Shown one piece after another: positions 45,624 through 53,903 of a stretch of DNA of 64,000 nucleotides. Made by a program: the position numbers and the translations under genes. The notes beneath the pieces are model-generated. The model did no database searches and was not told the origin of the DNA. It saw only the letters and a program-made list of their open reading frames with translations. Position 1 is the stretch's first letter. Every line of letters begins with the position of its first letter. This DNA comes from Oscillospiraceae bacterium (GTDB lineage: Bacteria; Bacillota; Clostridia; Oscillospirales; JAAYXM01): the NCBI GenBank assembly GCA_017421025.1, contig JAFQME010000008.1, forward strand, positions 45,954-109,953, written 5' to 3'.

Positions 45624-45689
45624 ATTCGTTCTCATAAAGCCTCTTTCTGCATATATTCTCAATAAGGGAATTCCGGAAGGAGGATGTAT

Positions 45690-46691
45690 ATGGACCGATA
45701 TTTGCCCGAAGGGGCATTGTTACATACCGAAGCAAACCAAACCCTTTCGCAAACGACGGCAGGACTTCGCACCGCAATGGAGAAACGCATCATCCTGGAG
45801 GGGACTGCGGTTATGTGCGATACCGCCCACAACCTCACCGTGCAGGTGGGAGAGTTTACCGGGATCATTCCGCGTGAGGAAGCCGCACTCGGGATCGAGA
45901 GCGGGAAAACACGGGATATTGCAATTCTCTCACGGGTGGGAAAGCCGGTTTGCTTTGTGGTTTGCGGCATGGATTCCTTGGAAGGGAGACCGCTTCTGCA
46001 CCTGTCACGCAAGGCAGCGCAAGAGCGGGCACTGGCGCATTTGATGCGTACACTCACACCGGGCGACATCATCCCGGCTCGGGTGACACACTTAGAGCCG
46101 TTTGGTGCGTTTGTAGACATCGGGTGCGGTAACATCGCACTTGCGGGAATCGAAAACCTTTCGGTTTCTCGCATCTCTCACCCCAAAGACCGCATGGCGG
46201 TAGGACAGGAGATTTTCGCTGTTGTCCGTGCAATCGACCGAGCCGCCGCACGGGTCACACTGACCCATCGGGAGCTTTTGGGGACATGGCAGGAAAATGC
46301 CGCTCGTTTTGAAGCGGGGCAGACCGTCCGAGGCGTCGTGCGAGGGGTGGAGGAATACGGCATCTTTGTGGAACTTGCCCCCAACCTCTCGGGCCTTGCC
46401 GAGAAGAAAGAGGGCGTCGGAGAGGGGGATGCGGTTTCGGTCTTTATCAAAAGCATTGTCCCGGAGCGGATGAAGATCAAGCTTGTGGTGATTGACGTGT
46501 TTGGGCAGGGAGGACTTTCTCCCGTGACCCGTTCCGATTATTTCCTCACCGAGGGACACTTGGATGTATGGGAATACTCGCCCTCAGTTTGCGAACACAA
46601 ACGAATTTTTACCGATTTCAAACAAATCCCCGACCTTGAGGCGGTTGGTCTAAGGGATCAATCGCTTGAAAGGGGCATTTTTCGTCCATAA
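45690..46691 (+). CDS. S1 RNA-binding domain protein
   Basis: A 333-residue protein with two clear S1 domains: PGDIIPARVTHLEPFGAFVD (about 124-195) and GQTVRGVVRGVEEYGIFVEL (about 210-280), preceded by a third, weaker one (about 33-110). It resembles ribosomal protein S1-like or RpsA-type factors of Firmicutes that bind mRNA. The start is ATG at 45690, after AAGGAGG; an ATG two codons before is too close to that site. The last 22 codons (from IPDLEAVG onward) and the stop codon lie inside element copy 3, so the natural C-terminus has been replaced or extended by the insertion. Confidence 0.86.
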   Translation: MDRYLPEGALLHTEANQTLSQTTAGLRTAMEKRIILEGTAVMCDTAHNLTVQVGEFTGIIPREEAALGIESGKTRDIAILSRVGKPVCFVVCGMDSLEGRPLLHLSRKAAQERALAHLMRTLTPGDIIPARVTHLEPFGAFVDIGCGNIALAGIENLSVSRISHPKDRMAVGQEIFAVVRAIDRAAARVTLTHRELLGTWQENAARFEAGQTVRGVVRGVEEYGIFVELAPNLSGLAEKKEGVGEGDAVSVFIKSIVPERMKIKLVVIDVFGQGGLSPVTRSDYFLTEGHLDVWEYSPSVCEHKRIFTDFKQIPDLEAVGLRDQSLERGIFRP

Positions 46692-46697
46692 CTGCAC

Positions 46698-46739
46698 AAA
46701 AAATCTCGATATCCGCCAGGATTATCTGCGATTTTCTTG
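46698..46739 (+). terminator. Hairpin of element copy 3
   Basis: AAAAAATC...CGATATCC pairs imperfectly across GCCA with GGAT...GATTTTC. It is in sense with the S1-domain gene. Confidence 0.5.
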
Positions 46740-46816
46740 TTTGTTCTGAAATAAAAATGCACTCTTTCAAGTGCTTCGCAGTTTTGAAATAGAGATGTTT
46801 CGTTAAAAGAAAGAAC

Positions 46817-46852
46817 AAAAATCAGGTAATACGCCAGTATTACCTGATTTTT
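46817..46852 (-). terminator. Hairpin of element copy 4
   Basis: A 16-bp perfect stem (AAAAATCAGGTAATAC and its complement) across a 4-base loop. It is in sense with the minus-strand ligase-like gene. Confidence 0.8.
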
Positions 46853-46938
46853 TGATGCACTTTTAGCGGAAAAGATCATTTCAAAACCAACTTCTCCCTA
46901 AGGCCAACCGCCTTGGTTAGGTCGGGGATTTCTGCTGG

Positions 46939-48519
46939 TTAAGGAGTCTTTTTTCTTCGGAATCCGAGGAACATGATCACAGCGGCAAACGCCCAGAAAT
47001 ATGCGGTCATGTACGGAACTTCGAAGATGTTTTCGAAATAGCAGTGCGCCAAAACACCGATCATGCCGCACAACATTCCGATCCCTCGTATGGTGAGTGC
47101 GTCTTTGTGACGCTTAAAGAGGGTACGTGCCGAGCTAAGTAAGGTGAAGAAGAGCAGAATGATGTAGGAGGAAAGTCCTGCATATCCCATCTCAACCAAG
47201 GTCTTGAGATAGTAGTTATCCATATAGAAATAATCCAAACCCTCAATGACTTGGTTTTGCATCGCAATCGCACCGCCAAATCGTCCCAAACCGAAGCCTA
47301 AGAAGGCATTGGAGTGGTTGTGGAGCAAATCCAAACCGGTCGCCCAACGGATTGCACGGCCGCCTGCATTGGTTGCTGCCTGAAATTCCGGGGTGAAGAG
47401 ATAGAGAATGCGGTTTGCCACTTCCGGAACAAAGAGCAGCACAGCAGCGACGCCAATGAGCAAAAAGAGTACCAATTTCCGGTCACACAGCAGGACAAAC
47501 AGGGTTGCCGCAATCGCAAGCCCGAACCATGCCCCACGGGAGAACGTGACCAGGGTGGCAACACAGAGAATCATGACCCCTGCCCATGCGCAAAGCTTGA
47601 GCCAGAGCGGTTTTTCCTTATCATATGCAAGCGATGCCAACGTCGGCGCCGCCATGACAAGCAGACAACCCATGATGTTGGGGCTGCCGATGATGGAGAA
47701 TGCACGGGTGCGTACCCCGGCTTCGGTCTTGCTGACCCAATGTGCCGGAATCTCTGCGCCCACGATGTACTGGAAAATCCCGTGCAGAGCAATCACCAAG
47801 CACATTCCGCAGAATGTGTAGTAAAAGACGTTCAAATCGTGCTCATCTTCAATCAGGCGAACAATCACGAAAAACCACAGCATATGCTGGCATACCGCAC
47901 GCCAGCCCGAGACTGCAATTCCCATGTTCGGAGAAACCACTGACATGAGGAAGACCGCCACCGCAAGGAAGAAGAAGAGCGGTGCGTCGAGCGGGGTTGC
48001 ACGGGGACGGATGCGTTCCCGCTTTGTGATGAGCATACGCCAGAAAAGATATGCCACACATCCGAGGAGGAACAGCTCGTCCCACACAGAAGCGATGGAG
48101 GCGAGATTTAATACATCACGCAGCAGCCAGTCAATGGGGAGATACAGGGTAAAGCAAACGATGAGAATCCCACGGGACCCCAGCTTTTCCAAGGCTTTCT
48201 TCGTCACGCTTTCGGAAACCACACGACTGTTTTTGAAGGTGTGCCACAGCCGGAAGAAGAAGGAGTTGTCCACCGCAGGGCGGAGTGCCTCGGAAAGTTT
48301 TGCGCCAAGGGTGTTGCACTTGTCCAAAAACCGATAGTAATTGGAATAGACCAAAGTGGAGGGACGCAATAAGTACCGGCGAAGAATCCGCCTTGTGTTT
48401 GAATGGGAGTAAATCTCCTTCCACCAATCCACAAACCGCTTAGCACAGCTGAACTGATATGCGGTGGCAAATGCAGCAATCAGCTTTGCAACAAAGTTGT
48501 TTCTTAATACTCTATCCAT
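46939..48519 (-). CDS. O-antigen ligase/polymerase family membrane protein
   Basis: A 526-residue protein with about 110 N-terminal soluble residues, then about 12 spans. The Wzy_C-type region with large extracytoplasmic loop is seen near VTFSRGAWFGLAIAATLF and LLHNHSNAFLGFGLGRFG. The family polymerises or ligates surface polysaccharide repeat units (O-antigen ligase WaaL, polymerase Wzy, teichuronic acid TuaE). In a Gram-positive cell this would be a wall-polysaccharide polymerase. It overlaps the DUF4330 gene by 8 bp and ends 8 bp from element copy 4. Confidence 0.85.
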   Translation of the reverse strand: MDRVLRNNFVAKLIAAFATAYQFSCAKRFVDWWKEIYSHSNTRRILRRYLLRPSTLVYSNYYRFLDKCNTLGAKLSEALRPAVDNSFFFRLWHTFKNSRVVSESVTKKALEKLGSRGILIVCFTLYLPIDWLLRDVLNLASIASVWDELFLLGCVAYLFWRMLITKRERIRPRATPLDAPLFFFLAVAVFLMSVVSPNMGIAVSGWRAVCQHMLWFFVIVRLIEDEHDLNVFYYTFCGMCLVIALHGIFQYIVGAEIPAHWVSKTEAGVRTRAFSIIGSPNIMGCLLVMAAPTLASLAYDKEKPLWLKLCAWAGVMILCVATLVTFSRGAWFGLAIAATLFVLLCDRKLVLFLLIGVAAVLLFVPEVANRILYLFTPEFQAATNAGGRAIRWATGLDLLHNHSNAFLGFGLGRFGGAIAMQNQVIEGLDYFYMDNYYLKTLVEMGYAGLSSYIILLFFTLLSSARTLFKRHKDALTIRGIGMLCGMIGVLAHCYFENIFEVPYMTAYFWAFAAVIMFLGFRRKKTP

Positions 48520-49015
48520 CGAACTTCACCGACTGTACAATTGAACCGATCTCGAAACGGTTGGTCTTAAAGGTGAAGCCGCTGCCGGTGCGGACCTCCT
48601 GGGATCCGATTTTGAAGATTGCAGCGTTGGGATCGCCCACGCTTTTGATGGTAATGATCACATCTTTTTTCGACGGGTCGGTAATATCAATGGGCATTCC
48701 TGCCGGGGTGGTGCTGCTGTATACATACGGAACCGCTTCCAGACTCACCACTTCCGCATTGTCAAAACTGTTGCCGGAAACCAGACGGTCGCCCGCTTTG
48801 ATGTTCTCGGTCATTTCGGAAACCAGATAAGGCATTGCCCCCCGTACTCGCACGGTCACGGTGACCGGAACGTTGGCGTTCACAATCTGCTGGATGGGCT
48901 TGCTGAGCATCTTGTAACCCACCGCAAGACCGCCGAGAATAATCACAAGTAACAAAACAAGATCAACCAAATTGATGATCCCGAACAGTTTTCCACGTTC
49001 GTTTACCAGTTTCAT
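48512..49015 (-). CDS. DUF4330 family membrane-anchored protein
   Basis: A 167-residue protein with a single membrane span at about 13-35 (FGIINLVDLVLLLVIILGGL) and an extracytoplasmic domain that matches the DUF4330 pattern: VTVTVRVRGAMPYLVSEM, IKAGDRLVSG, VVSLEAVPYV and a Gly-Ser-Gln-Glu-Val end. Such proteins are found next to polysaccharide polymerases, and the function is not known. ATG at 49015 follows GGAGGTTTTTATC. It shares an operon with the polymerase (8-bp overlap). Confidence 0.85.
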   Translation of the reverse strand: MKLVNERGKLFGIINLVDLVLLLVIILGGLAVGYKMLSKPIQQIVNANVPVTVTVRVRGAMPYLVSEMTENIKAGDRLVSGNSFDNAEVVSLEAVPYVYSSTTPAGMPIDITDPSKKDVIITIKSVGDPNAAIFKIGSQEVRTGSGFTFKTNRFEIGSIVQSVKFDG

Positions 49016-49075
49016 GATAAAAACCTCCAAAATTTGCTTCATTTTACAGTCGGTGCTTGACCGACTCTTTGGGAT

Positions 49076-49104
49076 ATTATATAATAAAGTACAAGATTAT
49101 ACAA
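49076..49104 (-). promoter_or_regulatory. Promoter of the DUF4330/polymerase operon
   Basis: On the minus strand TTGTAT, 17-bp spacer, TATAAT. The plus-strand gene at 49139 must start from the same AT-rich gap; TACAAT at 49100-49105 is the best plus-strand -10 but its -35 is weak. A hairpin AGTCGGT/ACCGACT (49048-49066) sits in the minus-strand leader. Confidence 0.75.
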
Positions 49105-49138
49105 TAGTTTTTCATTTTTTTCCGAATGGAGCGAGTTT

Positions 49139-51358
49139 ATGAAGGTATTACATCTCATCGGCGGCGGTGACGTTGGCGGTGCAAAGACGCACGTGCTGTC
49201 GCTTGTGGCACAACTCCACAAACGCCTCAGCGATGTGGTCTTGGTTGCCCTGCGTGACGGAGAGTTCGCCGAAGATGCAGCAAAAATGGGGATTCCGGTC
49301 GAGGTGGTACGCACAGGGAATTTCTTCCGTGATCTCTCCCGTGTGGCGGAGATCGCAAAAAGCCACGGCTCGGACCTCATCCATGTCCATGGCGCAAAGG
49401 CAAACCTGTTTGGCGCTGTCCTGCGAAAAAGAATCAAGATCCCTGTGGTCACAACCGTGCACAGCGACTACCGCCTGGACTATTTGGGCAACCGAATCAA
49501 GCAGTATACCAACGGTCTGCTCAATACGCTCTCGCTTCGGTTTTTAGACTCTTATATCGGGGTCACGGATAACTTTGCGGATATGCTGATCTCCCGTGGG
49601 TTTGATCCGTATCATATCCACGTGATTTACAACGGCCTGGATTTTGATCAAATCCCCAAGCCGAGCATGACCCGGGACGAGTATCTCACTTCGCTCGGCA
49701 TCCCGCACGATGAAAACACCGTGATCTGTTCGCTTGCGGCACGCTTCCACCCGGTTAAGGATATCGGAACCGTCATCCGTGCGGTTGCCAAAATCAAAGA
49801 CACTTGTCCGGAGCTCAAACTCATTTTGGGCGGTGACGGGGAAGAGGGCGAATACCTCCGCCAGCTTGCGGTCGAGTTGGGGGTTTCGGACCGAGTCTTT
49901 TTTGCGGGCTGGGTCAAGGAAATGGATAATTTGCTGGAGGCGACCGATATCGGGCTCCTCTCCTCACTCAGTGAGAGTTTCCCGTACAGTGTGTTGGAAG
50001 CGGTGCGCTCCAAGTGTACCATGGTGACCAGTGCGGTGGGCGGTATGCCCGTCCTCATTGACCACGGCGCAAACGGAATGCTCTTTACCCCGCAGGATGT
50101 GGATGCGCTTGCCTCCCATCTCGAGTACCTTTGCAAACACCCGGACGTCCGTCGTGATATGGCGGAAAAACTCTACGAGAAAGCGAGCACCCGTTACAGC
50201 ATCTCTCATATGGTTTCCTGTCAGTGCGAGATTTATGAACGTGTGCTGGAAACCTATCAGGCAGACCAAGGAAAACCCCGTCAGATCACCATTTGCGGCT
50301 CCTACGGTCAGGGAAATGCGGGCGATGACGCAATTTTAAAAGCGCTGATCGGGGAGTTTGCCGAAATTGCACCGGATGCCCGAATCACGGTCATGTCACG
50401 AAATCCCAAAAAGACCCGGGTGAGTTACCGTGTCCGTGCGATTTATACCTTTAACCCATTCCGTATGGCGGCATCGTTTTTGCGCTCGCAGCTTTATATC
50501 AACGGCGGCGGCAGTCTGATTCAGGACGTCACCTCCTCCCGTTCCTTGTATTTTTATCTCTTCACCATCATCGCAGCGAAAATTCTGCACTGTCCGGTCA
50601 TGATGTATGGCTGCGGCATCGGTCCGGTTTCCAAACCGTTCAACCGCCGCTTTGCCGCCTATGTGATCGACCGTGTGGCGGATACCATCACCCTGCGTGA
50701 TCCGGGAAGCCTCAGCGAGCTTCAGAAAATGAACGTTTCCAAGCCCAAGATGATCCTTGCGGCGGACCCGACCTTCAGCTTGCCAAGTGCGGATGAGACC
50801 GTGGTCAAAAGTGCGCTCTTCTCGGAAGGGATCAACGATGACATCCCGAGAATTGCGTTTGCAATCCGTAAGTGGAAAGGGGAGGACAAACTCGACCTCT
50901 TCGCCCGTGCAGCGGATTTGGTCTATGAGAAATTCGGGCTGACCGCAACTTTGATCCCCATGGAATATGAGCGGGATCTTCCGGTTGCCCGTGAAATCCA
51001 AAGCCGGATGAAAACCCCCTCCACCGTCATTGGGGAAAAACACAGCGTCTTTGCGGTGATCGGCATCCTCTCCCGGATGAAACTCATCGTGGGAATGCGT
51101 CTGCATGCGTTGGTATTCGGCGCAGGGCAGGGGGTCCCCATCATCGGGATATCTTACGACGATAAGGTCACCCGTTTTATGGAATACATCGGCGAGGAAT
51201 TCTGCCTGCCGTATGAAACCGTCACCGCTGAAGGCATTCTCTCCTGTGTGGAGAAAGTGCTTGCAGCACCCACCCAGATGGAAGAAGCCATGAAGAATAT
51301 CCGCATTGCGGAGAAAGAGAATCGCCGTGCGGCAAAGGAGATATTAGATCGTGAATAA
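49139..51358 (+). CDS. GT4 glycosyltransferase fused to CsaB-type polysaccharide pyruvyltransferase
   Basis: A 739-residue two-domain protein. Residues 1-375 form a GT4 glycosyltransferase: MKVLHLIGGGDVGGAKTHVL start, IHVHGAKANLFG, VIYNGLDFDQIP, and the nucleotide-sugar site FAGWVKEMDNLLEATDIGLL then SESFPYSVLEA. Residues 380-739 form a polysaccharide pyruvyl transferase: ITICGSYGQGNAGDDAIL, YINGGGSLIQDVTSSRSLYF, MMYGCGIGPV, and VGMRLHALVFGAGQGVP. CsaB adds pyruvate ketals to wall polysaccharide, which is what SLH domains bind. Elsewhere CsaB is usually a separate protein; here one polypeptide adds the sugar and modifies it. The next glycosyltransferase starts at a GTG 8 bp before its stop. 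Confidence 0.92.
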   Translation: MKVLHLIGGGDVGGAKTHVLSLVAQLHKRLSDVVLVALRDGEFAEDAAKMGIPVEVVRTGNFFRDLSRVAEIAKSHGSDLIHVHGAKANLFGAVLRKRIKIPVVTTVHSDYRLDYLGNRIKQYTNGLLNTLSLRFLDSYIGVTDNFADMLISRGFDPYHIHVIYNGLDFDQIPKPSMTRDEYLTSLGIPHDENTVICSLAARFHPVKDIGTVIRAVAKIKDTCPELKLILGGDGEEGEYLRQLAVELGVSDRVFFAGWVKEMDNLLEATDIGLLSSLSESFPYSVLEAVRSKCTMVTSAVGGMPVLIDHGANGMLFTPQDVDALASHLEYLCKHPDVRRDMAEKLYEKASTRYSISHMVSCQCEIYERVLETYQADQGKPRQITICGSYGQGNAGDDAILKALIGEFAEIAPDARITVMSRNPKKTRVSYRVRAIYTFNPFRMAASFLRSQLYINGGGSLIQDVTSSRSLYFYLFTIIAAKILHCPVMMYGCGIGPVSKPFNRRFAAYVIDRVADTITLRDPGSLSELQKMNVSKPKMILAADPTFSLPSADETVVKSALFSEGINDDIPRIAFAIRKWKGEDKLDLFARAADLVYEKFGLTATLIPMEYERDLPVAREIQSRMKTPSTVIGEKHSVFAVIGILSRMKLIVGMRLHALVFGAGQGVPIIGISYDDKVTRFMEYIGEEFCLPYETVTAEGILSCVEKVLAAPTQMEEAMKNIRIAEKENRRAAKEILDRE

Positions 51359-52508
51359 GATTGTTTGTCTTTCTACCAGTACATGGTATCCGTTCCCCAC
51401 TCGCAAACAGCATGTGATGCAGCGCCTTTCCAATGCAGAAATCCTGTATTTTGATCCGCCCATCACATATCTTGCGCCAATCAAAGACCGCAAGACCTGG
51501 AAGCGTCTGTTTGCATGGATGAAGAAGCCCGCAGAGCCGAAAGAGAATATCAAAGTCTTTTCCTGCCCGCCCGTGCTTCCGTTCTATAATAAATTCCGTT
51601 TCTTAAATAAATGGAATCAGAAGAAGATTGCACGCTTCGTGCGTCGGAGAATGAAACGGTACGGGTTTGAATCCCCGGTGCTCTGGTGCTATTCTCCCAT
51701 GAGCGCAGATGCGGTGGATCATATCCCGCACTCTGCACTGGTTTACGACTGTGTGGACCGTCACTCGGCATACAAAGGCCTCATTGATGTGGACACCGTA
51801 AACGGCATGGAAAAAACCCTTGCCGAGAAAGCCAATCAGGTGATTGCAACCGCCATCGGTTTGTATGACACTTTGGAAACCTATAACCCCAATACCGTCA
51901 TGCTCCCCAACGGCGTCAACTTCGATCATTTCCACCGTGCGGTGCTTGAGGACACCCCGGTCCCCGAGGATTTGAAAAACCTGCCCCGTCCCATCATCGG
52001 CTTCTCCGGAATGTTGCAGGAGTGTATCGACTATGAAGCCATCGAGGCGGTCGCAAAGTCCCATCCCGAATGGTCGGTGGTTTTGGTGGGCGGCCCCATG
52101 CCCGGTGTCAACCTGGACTATCTGAAGGAATATCCCAATATTTATTTCCTCGGAATGAAGAAGTATGACGAAATGCCCGCATACCTGCGTGGATTTGATG
52201 TCTGTATGAATGCATTCCGTGCAGGACGCCTCTCGAAAGACGTCAGCCCGCTCAAGTTCTTTGAGTACATGGCAAGCGGACGCCCCATCGTCAGTACCCC
52301 GCAGCCCGAGCAGGTGCTGGGCTATACCGATGCGGTGTATATTTCCCACAGTGCGCAGGACTTTGTGGATAAGTGTGAACTTGCACTCCATGAAGTCGGC
52401 CCGGCAAAGGAAGAACTCCGAATCGCATATGCCCGTGCATGTTCTTGGGATGCCCGTGTCCGTGAAATGGAAGATCTGCTGAAAAAACGCGGTGTCTTCA
52501 CTGAATAA
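51351..52508 (+). CDS. Glycosyltransferase (TuaH-like, GT4 type)
   Basis: A 385-residue glycosyltransferase. The start VCLSTSTWYPFPTRKQHVMQ, then the middle VYDCVDRHSAYKG, VIATAIGLYDTL, LPNGVNFDHF (nucleotide-sugar glycine region), GFSGMLQECIDYEAI and the donor-binding LSKDVSPLKFFEYMASGRP are characteristic of the TuaH-like group. It is likely to make surface polysaccharide with the upstream fusion. Start GTG at 51351 lies within the end of that gene, with AAAGGAG about 9 bases before. Its stop codon lies inside a likely ArgR site. Confidence 0.9.
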   Translation: MNKIVCLSTSTWYPFPTRKQHVMQRLSNAEILYFDPPITYLAPIKDRKTWKRLFAWMKKPAEPKENIKVFSCPPVLPFYNKFRFLNKWNQKKIARFVRRRMKRYGFESPVLWCYSPMSADAVDHIPHSALVYDCVDRHSAYKGLIDVDTVNGMEKTLAEKANQVIATAIGLYDTLETYNPNTVMLPNGVNFDHFHRAVLEDTPVPEDLKNLPRPIIGFSGMLQECIDYEAIEAVAKSHPEWSVVLVGGPMPGVNLDYLKEYPNIYFLGMKKYDEMPAYLRGFDVCMNAFRAGRLSKDVSPLKFFEYMASGRPIVSTPQPEQVLGYTDAVYISHSAQDFVDKCELALHEVGPAKEELRIAYARACSWDARVREMEDLLKKRGVFTE

Positions 52509-52545
52509 TATTCACTCATAATTGAATATTATGAATAATTATTTA
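52502..52545 (+). promoter_or_regulatory. Candidate ArgR binding sites (ARG boxes)
   Basis: TGAATAATATTCA at 52502-52514 is a perfect palindrome that fits the ARG box core. A second AT-rich box-like stretch (TGAATATTATGAATAATTATT, split here at 52524) follows. The region precedes the argG promoter. ArgR represses arginine synthesis when arginine is high. No argR gene is in the window. Confidence 0.55.
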
Positions 52546-52561
52546 AAAAATAAAAAAGTTC

Positions 52562-52590
52562 TTGCATAATTAAACACAACGTGTTATACT
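52562..52590 (+). promoter_or_regulatory. Promoter of the arginine operon
   Basis: TTGCAT at 52562-52567, 17-bp spacer ending TGT (extended -10), TATACT at 52585-52590. Confidence 0.8.
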
Positions 52591-52621
52591 TGACGAAAAT
52601 GAAGATCAGGAGGAAACTCAG

Positions 52622-53830
52622 ATGAAACAAATTAAGAAAGCAGTTTTGGCATATTCGGGCGGTTTGGATACCTCCATTATTATTCCGTGGCTGAAGGAAA
52701 ACTACGGTTGCGAAGTCATCGCAGTCGCAGCAGACGTGGGTCAGGGCAAGGAACTGGACGGACTGATTGACAAGGCAATCAAGACCGGCGCAAGCAAGTG
52801 CTATATCGAAGACCTGCGTGAGGAATTTGTCAATGAATACGTCATCCCGACCGTCAAGGCGGGTGCGGTTTACGAGAGAAGCTATCTGCTCGGTACTTCC
52901 TTTGCACGTCCCATCATCGCAAAGAGAATCGTTGAAATCGCAAAGGCAGAAGGTGCAGACGCAATCTGCCACGGCTGTACCGGTAAGGGCAACGACCAGG
53001 TCCGTTTCGAACTTGCCATCAAGGCATTTGCTCCGAACATGACCATCATCGCTCCGTGGAGAGAGTGGGACCTCAAGAGCCGTGACGACGAAATCGACTA
53101 CGCAGAAGCACGTGGTATTCCGCTTGCCATCAGCCGTGAGACCAACTATTCCAAAGACAAAAACCTGTGGCACCTCTCCCACGAGGGCTTGGATCTCGAA
53201 GATCCGGGCAACGAGCCGCAGTACGATAAGATCCTGGAGCTTGGCGTCACCCCGGAAAAAGCTCCGGATGTGGCTACTTATGTTGACATCGCATTCGAAA
53301 AAGGTGTTCCGACCGCAATTGACGGTGTTGCAATGAGCGCAATGGACATCATCTATAAGCTCAACGAGCTGGGCGGCGCAAACGGCATCGGTATCACCGA
53401 TCTGGTGGAAAACCGTTTGGTCGGCATGAAGAGCCGTGGCGTGTATGAGACCCCGGGCGGAGCAATCCTCTATAAGGCACACGAAGTCCTCGAAACCCTG
53501 TGCCTCGACCGTGACACCCAGCACATGAAGGAGCAGCTTGCAGTCCGTTTTGCAGAGCTGGTCTACTTTGGCCAGTGGTACACCCCGCTGCGTGAAGCAC
53601 TCTCCGCATTTGTCGACAGCACCCAGGAGCGTGTCACCGGTCATGTCCGCCTCAAACTCTATAAGGGCAACATGATCAACGCAGGCGTTTGGAGTCCGTA
53701 CTCCCTCTATTCGGAAGAAATCGCAACCTTCGCAGAAGACGAAGTTTACGATCAGAAGGATTCCGCCGGCTTCATCAACCTGTTCGGTCTGCCGATTCAG
53801 GTTCGTGCAATGCTCGACGAGCAGAAGTAA
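52622..53830 (+). CDS. argG: Argininosuccinate synthase
   Basis: A 402-residue enzyme joining citrulline and aspartate with ATP. The PP-loop ATP motif AYSGGLDTS is at residues 10-18, and [14 protein letters not shown] and the aspartate/citrulline region [15 protein letters not shown] are intact. Start ATG follows AGGAGGAAA. It is first in the arg operon, ahead of argH, with a strong hairpin in the 73-bp gap. Confidence 0.99.
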   Translation: MKQIKKAVLAYSGGLDTSIIIPWLKENYGCEVIAVAADVGQGKELDGLIDKAIKTGASKCYIEDLREEFVNEYVIPTVKAGAVYERSYLLGTSFARPIIAKRIVEIAKAEGADAICHGCTGKGNDQVRFELAIKAFAPNMTIIAPWREWDLKSRDDEIDYAEARGIPLAISRETNYSKDKNLWHLSHEGLDLEDPGNEPQYDKILELGVTPEKAPDVATYVDIAFEKGVPTAIDGVAMSAMDIIYKLNELGGANGIGITDLVENRLVGMKSRGVYETPGGAILYKAHEVLETLCLDRDTQHMKEQLAVRFAELVYFGQWYTPLREALSAFVDSTQERVTGHVRLKLYKGNMINAGVWSPYSLYSEEIATFAEDEVYDQKDSAGFINLFGLPIQVRAMLDEQK

Positions 53831-53845
53831 AAAAACAGTCTATTC

Positions 53846-53870
53846 GCGGGCAGAGTACCCCTCTGCCCGC
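53846..53870 (+). other. Intercistronic hairpin between argG and argH
   Basis: GCGGGCAGAG at 53846-53855 pairs with CTCTGCCCGC at 53861-53870. Only a weak T-rich tail follows, so it is probably a partial terminator or a stabilising structure that sets the argG to argH ratio. Confidence 0.6.
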
Positions 53871-53903
53871 AGTCGTATTATTTGTGTAAAGGACGGATTC
53901 AAG

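Larger units (their letters stand above)
46624..46931. mobile_element. MITE-like element, copies 3 and 4 (308 bp inverted repeat)
   Basis: Perfect 12-bp ends, AAATCCCCGACC at 46624-46635 and its reverse complement at 46920-46931, extend imperfectly over GGCGGTTGG(C/T)CT(A/T)AGGGA. Each arm continues with spacer and hairpin like those at 8032-8118 and 44109-44195; the two hairpins are at 46698-46739 (plus) and 46817-46852 (minus). It lies between two convergent genes, codes no transposase, and overlaps the end of the S1-domain gene by 68 bp. It fills the 247-bp gap 46692-46938. Confidence 0.7.

Noticed and set aside
45684..45689. ATG two codons upstream as start of the S1-domain gene
   Set aside because: It lies directly on the ribosome-binding site AAGGAGG, leaving no spacing.
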